DNA of 64,000 bases from Burkholderiaceae bacterium (GCA_024235915.1 JACKLO010000008.1:124001-188000); one strand, 5' to 3'. Shown: positions 50,876 to 59,796, counted from the stretch's first letter. Numbers and translations are program-made. Notes: generated by a model not told the origin, from the letters alone.

Positions 50876-51903
50876 GCCAGGGACTGGCACTCGATCCCCT
50901 AGCGGGCTGGATCCTGCAGCAGGGGCTGGCGGGCTCGGCGTCCGCCATCACCGTGCAGCCGCTCTCCGGAGGCCAATCCAATCCCACGTTCCGCGTCAGC
51001 ACGGATCGCGGCGAGTACGTGCTGCGCAAGCAGCCGCCGGGACCGCTGCTCGCGTCGGCGCATGCGATCGATCGCGAATACCGCGTGATGGCCGCCCTCG
51101 CGGACACGCCCGTGCCGGTGCCGCGGATGCTTGCCTGGTGCGACGATGCCTCCCTGCTCGGCACGCCGTTCTACTTAATGGAGTTCCTGGCCGGCCGGGT
51201 GCTGGCAGACCAGTCGCTGCCCGGCGCGCAGCCGGCGGAGCGCGCCGCCCTCTACGGCGAGATGAACCGCGTGCTCGCGGCGCTGCACGCCGTGGATCCC
51301 GCGGCCGTGGGACTGGGCGACTACGGCCGCAGCGGCAACTACGTCGCGCGCCAGGTCGCCCGCTGGTCGCGCCAGTGCGAGGCATCCACGCTTGCGTTGC
51401 CGCCGGCCATGCGGCGCCTGATGGACTGGCTGCCGCAGCACCTGCCGGCGCACGATGCCACCACGGTGGTGCACGGCGACTACCGCCTGGACAACCTCGT
51501 CTTCCATGCGCGCGAGCCGCGCGTGCTGGGCGTGCTGGACTGGGAGCTGTCGACGCTGGGCGATCCGCTGGCCGACTTCTCCTACCACTGCATGAGCTGG
51601 CGCATCCCGGCCTCGCTCTGGCGCGGCATAGCCGGACTGGACCTGCGCGCGCTGGGCATCCCGGACGAGGCGAGCTACGTGCGCCGGTACGAGGAGACGT
51701 CCGGCCGCGCGACGGCGCCGCACTGGGAGTTCTACATGGCGTACAACCTGTTCCGCATGGCCGCCATCCTGCACGGCATCGCGCAGCGTGCCGCCGACGG
51801 CACGGCGGCGGCAGCGGATGCGGTGGAGACCGGGCGCAAGGCAGCCCCGCTGGCGGAGCTGGCCTGGGACTGCGCCCTGCGCCACCAGGCCGCCACGCGC
51901 TAA
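50872..51903 (+). CDS. APH-like acyl-CoA kinase (ACAD10/LvaA type)
   Basis: A 343-residue phosphotransferase of the aminoglycoside phosphotransferase fold, GTG start. Motifs are LSGGQSNPTFRV (ATP loop), YVLRKQPPG, the catalytic VVHGDYRLDNLVF near 200-212 and GVLDWELSTLGDPLADFSYHC near 223-243. In ACAD10/11-type pathways this family phosphorylates 4-hydroxyacyl-CoA. It is not expected to confer antibiotic resistance. It ends the three-gene operon. Confidence 0.87.
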   Translation: MSQGLALDPLAGWILQQGLAGSASAITVQPLSGGQSNPTFRVSTDRGEYVLRKQPPGPLLASAHAIDREYRVMAALADTPVPVPRMLAWCDDASLLGTPFYLMEFLAGRVLADQSLPGAQPAERAALYGEMNRVLAALHAVDPAAVGLGDYGRSGNYVARQVARWSRQCEASTLALPPAMRRLMDWLPQHLPAHDATTVVHGDYRLDNLVFHAREPRVLGVLDWELSTLGDPLADFSYHCMSWRIPASLWRGIAGLDLRALGIPDEASYVRRYEETSGRATAPHWEFYMAYNLFRMAAILHGIAQRAADGTAAAADAVETGRKAAPLAELAWDCALRHQAATR

Positions 51904-51941
51904 GGCACGGGCGGGCGCCGCGCCCGCCGGCCGCCGCCGCC

Positions 51942-54900
51942 TCAGGCTGCCTTCTTCAAGGCGATCACCCGACGCTGCAGTGCTTCGAGCAGGCCCTGCT
52001 CCTGCTGGCGGGCCGCCTCGACGCTGCGTGCCCGCACGTGTCCATAGCCGCGGATGGATTCGGGCAATGCGGCCAGCTTGACGGCCGTTTCGTAGTGGCC
52101 GGGCTCCCGCGTAGACGCGAGGACCGCCAGGGCCTGCTCGATGTTGGACTTGTACTGCGCCATCAGCGCCCGCTCCATGCGGCGCTCCTGCGTGCGGCCG
52201 AAAACGTCGAACGCCGTTCCCCGCAGGAAGCGCAGTCTTGCCAGCAGCCGGAACGCAGAGAGGATCCATTGCCCGAACTCGCGCTTGCGCGGCTCGCCCG
52301 TAGCCGGGTCCCGCTTCGAGAGCATGGGGGGAGCCAGGTTGAACACCAGCTTGAAGTCGCCTTCGAACTGGCGCTCGACGCGCTGCAGGAAGCCCGTGTC
52401 GGTATAGAGGCGAGCCACCTCGTACTCGTCCTTGATCGCCATCAGCTTGAACCAGTACTTCGCCACCGCGCGCGTGAGCTCGCTGCGCCCGGGGAAGCTG
52501 CTGCGCTCGACGGAGCGCACGTGTTCCACGAAATCGACGTACTGCCTGGCATAAGCCTCGTCCTGGTAGTCCACGAGGAAGCGCTTGCGCCAGGCGATGG
52601 CCTCGTCCAGGTCCTCGAGGATCGCGGGCGCGAGGCTTGCGGACTCCGTCGCCTGCATCGTCGACAACATGCGCTCGACCGCGTTGGGGTCCACCACCGT
52701 CCGGCGGCCCCACAGGAAAGCGTCGCGGTTCATCTGCTGCTGCGCGCCATTGAGTTCGATGGCCTGCTCGATCGCGTCGGCGCTGACGGGGATGAGGCCC
52801 CGTTGGTAGGCGAAGCCCAGCATGAACATGTTGGCGGCAATGCTGTCCCCCAGCAGGGCAGTGGCGATGCGGCCCGCCTCCACGAAGTGCGCGGCCTCGG
52901 CGCCTACCGTGTCAACGATGTTGCGCTGGAGGCTGCCGCGCGGGTACTGCATGTCGGCCTTCCGTGAGAACTCGCCCGGCATCGTTTCCTGGGTGTTGAC
53001 GACCATGCGCGTGCGTCCCTTGCGCGCAGCGGCCAGCGTCTTCGAGTTGCCGGCAACGATCATGTCGCAGCCGAGCACCAGGTTCGCTCCACCCGCCGCG
53101 ATGCGGATGGTCTTGATGGCCTCGGGCGATTTGCCGAAGCGCAGGTGGCTCCAAACCGATCCGCCCTTCTGGGCGAGACCGGCCATGTCCAGGATGCCGC
53201 AGCCCAGTCCCTGCAGGTGGGCAGCCATCCCCAGGATCGCCCCGATCGTGACCACGCCCGTGCCACCCATGCCCGTGACGAGGATGCTGTAGACGCCTTC
53301 GTCCAGGGACGGCAATTCCGGCTCCGGGAGCGCCACGAACAGGCCGCCCGTGTCGCTGGCGCGGGCGGGCTTGCGCAGCGAGCCGCCGAGTACGGTGACG
53401 AAGCTGGGACAGAAGCCCTTCACGCAGGAGTAGTCCTTGTTGCAGGAGGACTGGTCGATGATGCGCTTGCGACCCAGCTCGGTCTCCAGCGGTTGCAGCG
53501 AAACGCAGTTGGACTTCGCGCCGCAGTCGCCACACCCTTCGCACACCAGGTCGTTGATCAGCAGGCGCTTGGCCGGATCGGGGAACTGGCCGCGCTTGCG
53601 CCGGCGACGCTTCTCGGCGGCGCAGGTCTGGTCGTAGATCAGCGCCGTCGTCCCTTCGATCTGCCGCAACTCCTCCTGGATCGCGTTGATCTCGTCCCGG
53701 TGGTGGACCGTCAGGCCCGCAGGCCAGCGGATTGCCGCGGGGTACTTTCCCGGTTCGTCGCTGACGACCACGATGCGCTTGACGCCCTCGGCGTGGACCT
53801 GGTGCGCGATGGTGGGAACGTCCAGGACGCCATCGTGCCGCTGGCCTCCCGTCATCGCGACCGCGTCGTTGAACAGGATCTTGTAGGTGATGTTGGTCTT
53901 CGCCGCGACGGCGGCCCGGATGGCCAGCAGCCCCGAGTGGAAGTAGGTTCCGTCGCCGATGTTCTGGAACATGTGCTTCCGCTTCGAGAACGGAGCCTCG
54001 CCGACCCAGGACATGCCCTCGGCGCCCATCTGCGTGTAGCCGGTGGTGGAACGGTCCATCGCCTGGGCCATCCAGCTGCAGCCGATGCCTGCATAGGCCT
54101 TGCTTCCTTCGGGCAGCACGGTGGACGAGTTGTGCGGGCAGCCACTGCAGAAGTAGAAGCTGCGGGACAGGATGTCGATCACGCCCTTGGGAGCGCGCAG
54201 GGCGCGGATCTCGTCGAGGCGCCGGCGCAAGGCTTCGAGGCCACCGTCGTGGAGGTGCAGGAGCCGCTCGCCGATGGCGAGGGCGATCTGGTTGGAATCG
54301 AGCGCCATCTCCGGCTGGAACAGGCTCCTGCCCTCCTCGTCGAGCTTGCCGATGACCGCGGGCGCAGCGGCCTTTCCATAGAGCTGCTCCTTGAGCTGGG
54401 ACTCCAGGAGGCTGCGCTTTTCCTCCACGACCACGACCTTCTGGAGGCCGTCGGCAAAACGCGCGGCGCCCGCGGGTTCCAGGGGCCACGTCATGCCGAC
54501 CTTGTAGATGCGGAGCCCGAGCTCGCCTGCCTGCTCCTCCGTGAGGTCCAGGTCGTGCAGGGCCTGCAGCACGTCGAGGTAGCTCTTGCCGTGCGTGATG
54601 ATGCCCAGCACCGCCCGGTCTCCATCCACGACCACCCGGTCGATGGCGTTGGCGCGGGCAAATGCCTTCACTGCGTCCAGCTTGTGGCGGTGCAGCCTCG
54701 CCTCCTGGGCGTGGGGTGTATCCGGCTGGCGAAGGTTCAGGCCGTCCGCGGGCAGTTCCACGCCTTCGGGCAGGACGATGCGGACCCGGTCGACGTCGAC
54801 GTCGATGGAGGCCGTCGCTTCCACGGTGTCCTTGACGCACTTCATGCCGACCCAGCACCCGCTGTAGCGCGACAGGGCCCAGCCGATCAGACCGAAGTCC

Positions 54901-55439
54901 AGGATTTCCTGCACGCCGGCGGGACTCAGGACGGGAATCATGGCGTCCACCATCGCGAACTCGCTCTGGTGGCAGGTCGTAGAGGATTCGCAAGTGTGAT
55001 CGTCGCCCATGAGGACGAGGACGCCGCCATGCCTGGACGAGCCCGCGAGATTGCCATGCCTGAAGGCGTCCCCGGTGCGGTCGACGCCCGGACCCTTTCC
55101 GTACCACATGGCAAAGACGCCGTCGTACTTTCCCTCCCCGGCCGCCTCGGCCTGCTGCGATCCCCAGACAGCGGTGGCAGCGAGGTCTTCGTTGACTCCG
55201 GGGACGAACACGACGTCGTGGACAGCCAAGGCCTTGGACGCCTTGCCGAGCTGCTCGTCGAGTGTGCCCAACGGCGACCCGCGATAGCCGGTGACGTAGC
55301 CGGCCGTACTCAGGCCCTGCGCCTGATCACGCATGTGCTGCGTCATCGGCAGGCGCACGAGGGCTTGCGTTCCTGTGATGAAGACCCGGCCCTGGCGGAG
55401 CGTGTACTTGTCGTCGAGGCTGACTGCGCGGTTTTGCAT
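51942..55439 (-). CDS. Indolepyruvate ferredoxin oxidoreductase-family protein
   Basis: A 1165-residue fused 2-oxoacid oxidoreductase from the ATG at 55439 (the frame to 55511 is upstream). The TPP-binding IorA-like half has YRGSPLGTLDEQL, VWGSQQAEAAGEGKYDGVFAMWYGKGPGVDR and GDDHTCESST. A cysteine cluster follows (CEGCGDCGAKSNC; SCNKDYSCVKGFCPSF). The IorB-like gamma part has VTGMGGTGVVTIG, and a helical C-terminal domain completes it. Such proteins convert aryl-pyruvate or branched 2-oxo acids to acyl-CoA with ferredoxin. In aerobic proteobacteria this long form is common and independent of other subunits. It is divergent from a GntR regulator and has a candidate operator upstream. Confidence 0.9.
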   Translation of the reverse strand: MQNRAVSLDDKYTLRQGRVFITGTQALVRLPMTQHMRDQAQGLSTAGYVTGYRGSPLGTLDEQLGKASKALAVHDVVFVPGVNEDLAATAVWGSQQAEAAGEGKYDGVFAMWYGKGPGVDRTGDAFRHGNLAGSSRHGGVLVLMGDDHTCESSTTCHQSEFAMVDAMIPVLSPAGVQEILDFGLIGWALSRYSGCWVGMKCVKDTVEATASIDVDVDRVRIVLPEGVELPADGLNLRQPDTPHAQEARLHRHKLDAVKAFARANAIDRVVVDGDRAVLGIITHGKSYLDVLQALHDLDLTEEQAGELGLRIYKVGMTWPLEPAGAARFADGLQKVVVVEEKRSLLESQLKEQLYGKAAAPAVIGKLDEEGRSLFQPEMALDSNQIALAIGERLLHLHDGGLEALRRRLDEIRALRAPKGVIDILSRSFYFCSGCPHNSSTVLPEGSKAYAGIGCSWMAQAMDRSTTGYTQMGAEGMSWVGEAPFSKRKHMFQNIGDGTYFHSGLLAIRAAVAAKTNITYKILFNDAVAMTGGQRHDGVLDVPTIAHQVHAEGVKRIVVVSDEPGKYPAAIRWPAGLTVHHRDEINAIQEELRQIEGTTALIYDQTCAAEKRRRRKRGQFPDPAKRLLINDLVCEGCGDCGAKSNCVSLQPLETELGRKRIIDQSSCNKDYSCVKGFCPSFVTVLGGSLRKPARASDTGGLFVALPEPELPSLDEGVYSILVTGMGGTGVVTIGAILGMAAHLQGLGCGILDMAGLAQKGGSVWSHLRFGKSPEAIKTIRIAAGGANLVLGCDMIVAGNSKTLAAARKGRTRMVVNTQETMPGEFSRKADMQYPRGSLQRNIVDTVGAEAAHFVEAGRIATALLGDSIAANMFMLGFAYQRGLIPVSADAIEQAIELNGAQQQMNRDAFLWGRRTVVDPNAVERMLSTMQATESASLAPAILEDLDEAIAWRKRFLVDYQDEAYARQYVDFVEHVRSVERSSFPGRSELTRAVAKYWFKLMAIKDEYEVARLYTDTGFLQRVERQFEGDFKLVFNLAPPMLSKRDPATGEPRKREFGQWILSAFRLLARLRFLRGTAFDVFGRTQERRMERALMAQYKSNIEQALAVLASTREPGHYETAVKLAALPESIRGYGHVRARSVEAARQQEQGLLEALQRRVIALKKAA

Positions 55440-55455
55440 GGCGATCCTGGAAGTG

Positions 55456-55488
55456 GTGTCGAACCAAGTGCCGACACTTGTGTCGAAC
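55456..55488. promoter_or_regulatory. Candidate operator upstream of the oxidoreductase
   Basis: GTGTCGAAC occurs twice (55456-55464 and 55480-55488) around a perfect dyad CAAGTG-CCGA-CACTTG (55465-55480). The block lies 17-49 bp before the oxidoreductase ATG, in its promoter, and faces the divergent GntR gene. Binding by that GntR, or by the AraC protein beyond it, is inferred. Confidence 0.55.
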
Positions 55489-55651
55489 GCTGTAAGGCCG
55501 CGGAGAATCACAGATTTCCTACTTGCCGGAAGCTAGGGAAACTACCAAGTTGAGGGCTGCGTCCGAGATCCGTATAACTCGGTGTTTTCACAAGTGACGA
55601 CAGTTGCCGTCCGGCTGGGCGGAGCGGTGAGTCAGGAAAGCTGTCGCGCAC

Positions 55652-56434
55652 ATGAAGTCCACTAGATCCCCCCGCAAGGCAGCCGCCAAGCCCTCCGTAC
55701 CGCGCGACGAGAGCAACGTCGAGCGCCTGTACCTCGAGCTGCGCGACCGGGCGATGCGATATGAGTTCAAGCCGGGCGCGCGGATCAACGAAAAGCAACT
55801 CGGCGAGCAACTCGGCGTCGCTCGCGCAACGCTGCGGGAAGCCCTGAACCGGTTGGTGGCCGAGGGGCTGCTCGAGTTCGTGATGAACAAGGGCTTTTAC
55901 CGCAAGTCCATCAGCGTCAACGAGGTGTTCGACCTTTATCAGGTCCGCATCGCGCTGGAGCGGCGGGCTGTTCTCTTGGCCGTCCAGCGCGCCCCGGACG
56001 AGGAAATCGCGGCGGTGAAGGCGTACTGGATGGATGTGATGCGGCGCTGCGACCAGCTGGCCACTGCCGACCTGGTGCTGGCGGACGAGGAGTTCCACCG
56101 CCGCCTCGTGGCCCTGTCCCAGAACAAGGAGCTCACCTCCTTCATCGACATCGTCACGCGACGCACCCACGTGGCGCGCCACGTCGACATCGAACAACTG
56201 TCGTCGTGGAACCTGCAGGCCTTCGACGCCCACCTGGAAGTGATCGACCTGATCGCGCAGCGCAAGACGGAGGAGGCGCTTCGAGTGCTTTCGGAGCACA
56301 TCGACATCAGCCTGAAGAGGGCGATCGAAATCACCAAGGAGATGGTCGCGCGCTTCTTCCTGGCCGACGGCGCCGAATCCTTGCAGGTCGTGGAGCAGGC
56401 CGCCCAGCGCTCGCAAGAGCAGCTTGCCGCGTAG
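55652..56434 (+). CDS. GntR family (FCD domain) regulator
   Basis: A 260-residue protein. The basic N-terminus precedes a winged helix (ARINEKQLGEQLGVARATLREALNRLVAEGLLEFV, about residues 48-82) and an FCD domain (YQVRIALERRAVLLAV, DEEFHRRLVALSQNKEL, DAHLEVIDLIAQRKTEEALRVLSEHI with metal-type histidines). It is divergent from the indolepyruvate oxidoreductase and 44 bp before the AraC gene, so it probably controls keto-acid use. Confidence 0.88.
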   Translation: MKSTRSPRKAAAKPSVPRDESNVERLYLELRDRAMRYEFKPGARINEKQLGEQLGVARATLREALNRLVAEGLLEFVMNKGFYRKSISVNEVFDLYQVRIALERRAVLLAVQRAPDEEIAAVKAYWMDVMRRCDQLATADLVLADEEFHRRLVALSQNKELTSFIDIVTRRTHVARHVDIEQLSSWNLQAFDAHLEVIDLIAQRKTEEALRVLSEHIDISLKRAIEITKEMVARFFLADGAESLQVVEQAAQRSQEQLAA

Positions 56435-56478
56435 GCCGGGCCTCGGGAGGGAGGCCGGGCTCGCATGAAGGAGTTCTG

Positions 56479-57318
56479 ATGTCCGACCCGCTACGCATCA
56501 TCCACGGCCCCTTCGGACGCGTCGTGCTCGTCCGCCTCGACCACTCGATGGTGCTGCACGCGCACCGGGACTGCCACATCGTCTTCAAGATCGGCGGAGC
56601 CGACATCCAGTTCGGAATCAACGGCAGGGAGTATCCGGTCACGGCGCAGAGCGCGCTGATGATCAACGCCTGGGAGCCGCACTTCTACAACCACCGCGAG
56701 ACGAAGGAGAACACCGTCCTGCTCGCGTTCTACCTCCAGCCGCAATGGCTGAAGGAGCTGGACCGACGCTTCGCGCACAGCGCGCACCCGAAGTTCTTCG
56801 CGCGGCCGGTCGAGACCTTGACGCTGCGGCTGGCCCGGACACGGGACGACGTGGTCGATGCCTTGACCCAGCACGTTCCGCCGAGCACGCGCGAGATGGA
56901 GGCGCTGATTGCTGCGGTCTTCTGCGAGGTCCTGACGATCTCGCCACCTCGCAACCTGCTTCATTTCGCGGGCGAGCATGGCGAACTTGACTTCGACGCG
57001 CGCATCAGGAGACTCGTCGAACACATGCTGAGCGCCGGCGATGCGAGCACCAGTCCCGAAGCGATGGCGTCGACGGCCGGGCTGTCGCGGCCCCAGTTCT
57101 TTCGGCTGTTCAAGAAGTCGACCGGGATGTCGCCGGCCATATTCCTGAGCATGCTCAAGATGGAATCGGGCCTGCGCAGCCTCACGCAGCGTGACGTCAA
57201 GCTTCAGGACATCGCCTTCGACCTCGGCTTCGATACCGCGGGCAACTTCACGCGCTTCTTCTCCGGCGTGCAGGGGTTCGCCCCGAGCAAGTACCGGAAG
57301 ATCCTCGAGGTCATGTGA
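56479..57318 (+). CDS. AraC family regulator (paralogue of 2821-3708)
   Basis: A 279-residue protein with AAGGAG 6 bp before the ATG. The cupin-like N-terminus (FGRVVLVRLDHSMVLHAHRDC, INAWEPHFYNHR) and C-terminal helix-turn-helix (SPEAMASTAGLSRPQFFRLFKKSTG; LQDIAFDLGFDTAGNFTRFF) parallel the protein at 3 kb throughout its length. The longer frame upstream overlaps the GntR gene and is not used. It lies between the GntR regulator and a cupin protein and may regulate one of them. Confidence 0.9.
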   Translation: MSDPLRIIHGPFGRVVLVRLDHSMVLHAHRDCHIVFKIGGADIQFGINGREYPVTAQSALMINAWEPHFYNHRETKENTVLLAFYLQPQWLKELDRRFAHSAHPKFFARPVETLTLRLARTRDDVVDALTQHVPPSTREMEALIAAVFCEVLTISPPRNLLHFAGEHGELDFDARIRRLVEHMLSAGDASTSPEAMASTAGLSRPQFFRLFKKSTGMSPAIFLSMLKMESGLRSLTQRDVKLQDIAFDLGFDTAGNFTRFFSGVQGFAPSKYRKILEVM

Positions 57319-57382
57319 ACGGAAGCCCTCCCGCCTCGCCGCCGGCCAGATCGACCAGCGGCGAAGGGTCCTTACCGGCGGC

Positions 57383-57745
57383 CTATTTCCACTCGACCAG
57401 GATCTCGCGGTAGTCTTCCTTGCCGACGTTCTTGGCCTTGTGCTTGGCCGGCACCTTCACGCCCTTGCCGATCTCGGACATGACCTCGATGGTCCCGTCC
57501 TGGACCTTGAGCTCGAAGATCCCGTTCGTCGGCACCGGAAACAGGCCCACATCGTTGCCATGTTCGTCGTAGATCTGCAGCGGCGCGCCTTGCACCGCGA
57601 ACCACATGTAGGAGTGGACATGGGTGTGGACGGGTGTCTCCGCGCCTACGGGAAGAACGAAGTCCCAGACGATGATCTTGTCGTTCTCGAACAGCTTGCG
57701 GCTTCCGACTCCAGGTTCCGATGCCATTTCCGTCGTGGCGCTCAT
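57383..57745 (-). CDS. Small cupin-domain protein
   Basis: A 120-residue single-domain cupin: IIVWDFVLPVGAETPVHTHVHSYMWFAVQG gives the HxHxxxx metal-type motif near residues 40-50, then LQIYDEHG and a second motif region that is weak (KVQDGTIEVMSEIGKG). GGAGAT precedes the ATG. It converges on the AraC gene. Its role is unknown; proteins of this size often act as small isomerases, dioxygenases or ligand sensors in catabolic clusters. Confidence 0.82.
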   Translation of the reverse strand: MSATTEMASEPGVGSRKLFENDKIIVWDFVLPVGAETPVHTHVHSYMWFAVQGAPLQIYDEHGNDVGLFPVPTNGIFELKVQDGTIEVMSEIGKGVKVPAKHKAKNVGKEDYREILVEWK

Positions 57746-58220
57746 GGTTTATCTCCAGTAGTGTTCCAGGCTGTGCCGTGGATTTGTCGCTCAGCGCCGG
57801 CCGGCGCCTCCTTGGCGGACCCCCTGGAGCTGCCTTGCCGGCGCTACAGGAAGTCCATAGGAATACTAGGGAGACCTGCCGCAAACCCCTTATCGAAAGC
57901 TTGCGCGCCTTCGCAAGAAGTATCGGGACTTAGCATGGAGTCTCACGACTTCCAGGACGGACCGGGAGCGGCCCTGAACGTGCTTTTGTGTTCGCCTGCG
58001 GCGGAGGAGCTTGGAGGGGACGCGGCGTCTCCGACCCGCGGCCTAGCTGGTACGTCGATTGAGGAGGCCTGCTTCCGGCCCCTTGTCATCGTTCTCGCTT
58101 CCACAGACCAGGGTGACCCAATGTCCGCTCTGAACTCGAGACCGTGAACTGGGCGTTCATCGGCGAGTGAGCGCAACCGCTGCGACGCCGCCGCTGAGCC
58201 TGTCCGAGCGAGTGACTGGG
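57746..58220. other. Gene-free gap before the IS element
   Basis: About 475 bp with no credible gene on either strand. It contains the probable promoter of the cupin gene at its left end and leads into repeat A at its right end; no other structure was recognised. Confidence 0.45.
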
Positions 58221-58326
58221 ATGGGTCGACTTGAGCCGGACGGCCAGGCGAACGCTTCGCCGGAAAGCTGACACTGAAGGCTTGCCTCCCGAGAGCTGCC
58301 GCTCGCGGACGCCCCAGATCGACCCA
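58221..58326. repeat. Dispersed repeat A, copy 2 (106 bp)
   Basis: This is the second copy of the 106-bp unit described at 47726-47831 (one mismatch). Here it is followed not by repeat B but by GTGCGGTCATAGCC, which shares only a few bases with the start of B. It lies about 110 bp from the left end of the IS element. Confidence 0.92.
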
Positions 58327-58440
58327 GTGCGGTCATAGCCTTCCCGGAATCGAGTTGGCGCTGTACTGCCAACTGCTGTCCGTCGCCCGACGCGACTCGA
58401 ATCACGCCTTGTCCACGAAGCCGCCACTGCCTTGGCGAGA

Positions 58441-59485
58441 CCTGATTAGCGATGAAGCTCAGCAGGCTCACTCTGTGAGCCAGTGAACGTCGAAGATGGG
58501 CGCATCCCACCAGGAGATGCGCCATGCCGATGAACCGAGTCCAGTTCCAGAAGGGGCTGTCGTTGCCGGAGTTCATGGACCGCTACGCAACCGAGGAGCA
58601 GTGCGAGCAGGCGTTGGTCGCAGCGCGCTGGCCCAGTGGCTTCGTCTGCCCGGTCTGTGGCGTCACGCAGTCGCGCACGTCGTTCCGGCGCGAGGGCCGG
58701 CTGTACTGGCAGTGCGCCGGCTGCCAGTACCAGTGCAGCGTGACCAGCGGCACCGTCTTCGAGGCCACCAAGCTGCCGCTGACGCGCTGGTTTCTGGCCA
58801 TGCAACTGCTGACCCAGGCCAAGAACAACGTCTCGGCCCTGGAGCTGACCCGGCAGCTCGGCGTGAGCTACCGCACCGCCTGGCTCATCAAACACAAGCT
58901 GCTGCAGGCCATGTCGCTGGCGGAGTCCGAGCGGCAACTGACTGGCCGCGTCGAGATCGATGACGCCTATCTCGGCGGGGAGCGCAGCGGTGGCAAGGCC
59001 GGCCGAGGCTCGGAGAACAAGGTGCCCTTCGTCGTGGCAGTGCAGACCACCGAAGACGGCCGCGCGCACCTGGCCTGCCTGTCGGCGCGGCCGTTCACCC
59101 AGGAGGCAGTGAGGGAGCTCATCGCCACCAGCATGGGCCTGCCGCTGACAGTCGTCTCCGACGGCCTGGGCTGCTTCACCGTGGCCGCCTCGATGGGCGC
59201 CGTCCATGACCGCGAGATCACCGGCGGCGGCAAGGCCAGCGTGCTCAACGAGAAGTTCCGCGCCGTCAACACGCTCATCGGCAACGTCAAGACGGCGCTG
59301 ACGGGCACGTACCACGCCATCAAGTTCGCCAAGTACGGCTACCGCTACCTCGCCGAGGTGCAGTTCCGCTTCAACCGGCGCTACGACATGCGCGCCATGC
59401 TCGTCAGCTTGCTGCAGGCGCTTGTCGCGACGCCCAAGCAGCCCGAGCGCGAAATCAGGGTTGCTGAGGTTCATCGCCAATCAGG
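58441..59485 (+). mobile_element. IS1595-family insertion sequence with target-site duplication
   Basis: This is a 1045-bp element. The left end CCTGATTAGCGATGAAGCTC (58441 on) and the complement of the right end (59462-59485) match at 22 of 24 bases. Both sides are flanked by the same 8 bp, TGGCGAGA (58433-58440 and 59486-59493). Eight-base duplications and a zinc-ribbon DDE transposase are typical of the IS1595 family. The clean duplication shows simple transposition and a fairly recent event. Confidence 0.93.
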
Positions 59486-59633
59486 TGGCGAGATGCCTGA
59501 ACGTGAAGGGCCACCGTTCAGATGGCGGCGATCGCAGGACCTCAGGTGGCCTGTCCAAGTCTCGCTGCAGGACGCCTCCATCGCGACTGCCAGCGGCCGG
59601 AGGCGTCAAGACCGGCGTGCGCGTCTAACATGA
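58524..59633 (+). CDS. IS1595-family transposase, running past the IS end
   Basis: A 369-residue ISXO2-like transposase. The zinc ribbon CPVCGVTQS...CAGCQYQCSVTSGTVF lies near residues 41-77, and a helix-turn-helix LELTRQLGVSYRTAWLIKHKLL follows. The DDE residues are VEIDDAYLGGE near 143, VVSDGLGCF near 212 and the region with VLNEKFRAVNTLIGNV near 243. AGGAG precedes the ATG. The frame has no stop before the right inverted repeat, so the last 49 codons come from host flanking DNA. Length without them (about 320 residues) is normal for the family. Confidence 0.9.
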   Translation: MPMNRVQFQKGLSLPEFMDRYATEEQCEQALVAARWPSGFVCPVCGVTQSRTSFRREGRLYWQCAGCQYQCSVTSGTVFEATKLPLTRWFLAMQLLTQAKNNVSALELTRQLGVSYRTAWLIKHKLLQAMSLAESERQLTGRVEIDDAYLGGERSGGKAGRGSENKVPFVVAVQTTEDGRAHLACLSARPFTQEAVRELIATSMGLPLTVVSDGLGCFTVAASMGAVHDREITGGGKASVLNEKFRAVNTLIGNVKTALTGTYHAIKFAKYGYRYLAEVQFRFNRRYDMRAMLVSLLQALVATPKQPEREIRVAEVHRQSGGEMPEREGPPFRWRRSQDLRWPVQVSLQDASIATASGRRRQDRRARLT

Positions 59634-59796
59634 GGTCTTCCCACGCGTCTCGGACCCGTTGGTTCCAAGCACTCCGTCGTGATCCAGTCACATCACGGTT
59701 CCTGCTCATGGCTACATCCCACGTCGTTGCGCGCGAGCCCGATGTTGGGTGCTTCTTTGACCCAAGAGTGCACCCATCGCACCTGGAGCGCACGGG
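59494..59796. other. Short region after the IS element
   Basis: About 300 bp between the target duplication and the hydrolase gene. Its first 140 bp are read as the transposase tail. Beyond 59633 no gene is seen; the hydrolase promoter should be here but no clear boxes were found. Confidence 0.4.

Noticed and set aside
53145..55553. 802-codon plus-strand open frame
   Set aside because: Antisense of the indolepyruvate oxidoreductase; the opposite strand has TPP, Fe-S and gamma-domain motifs.
2821..57318. Composite-transposon interpretation of the two AraC genes
   Set aside because: They are diverged regulators, not near-identical copies, and have no associated transposase or terminal repeats.
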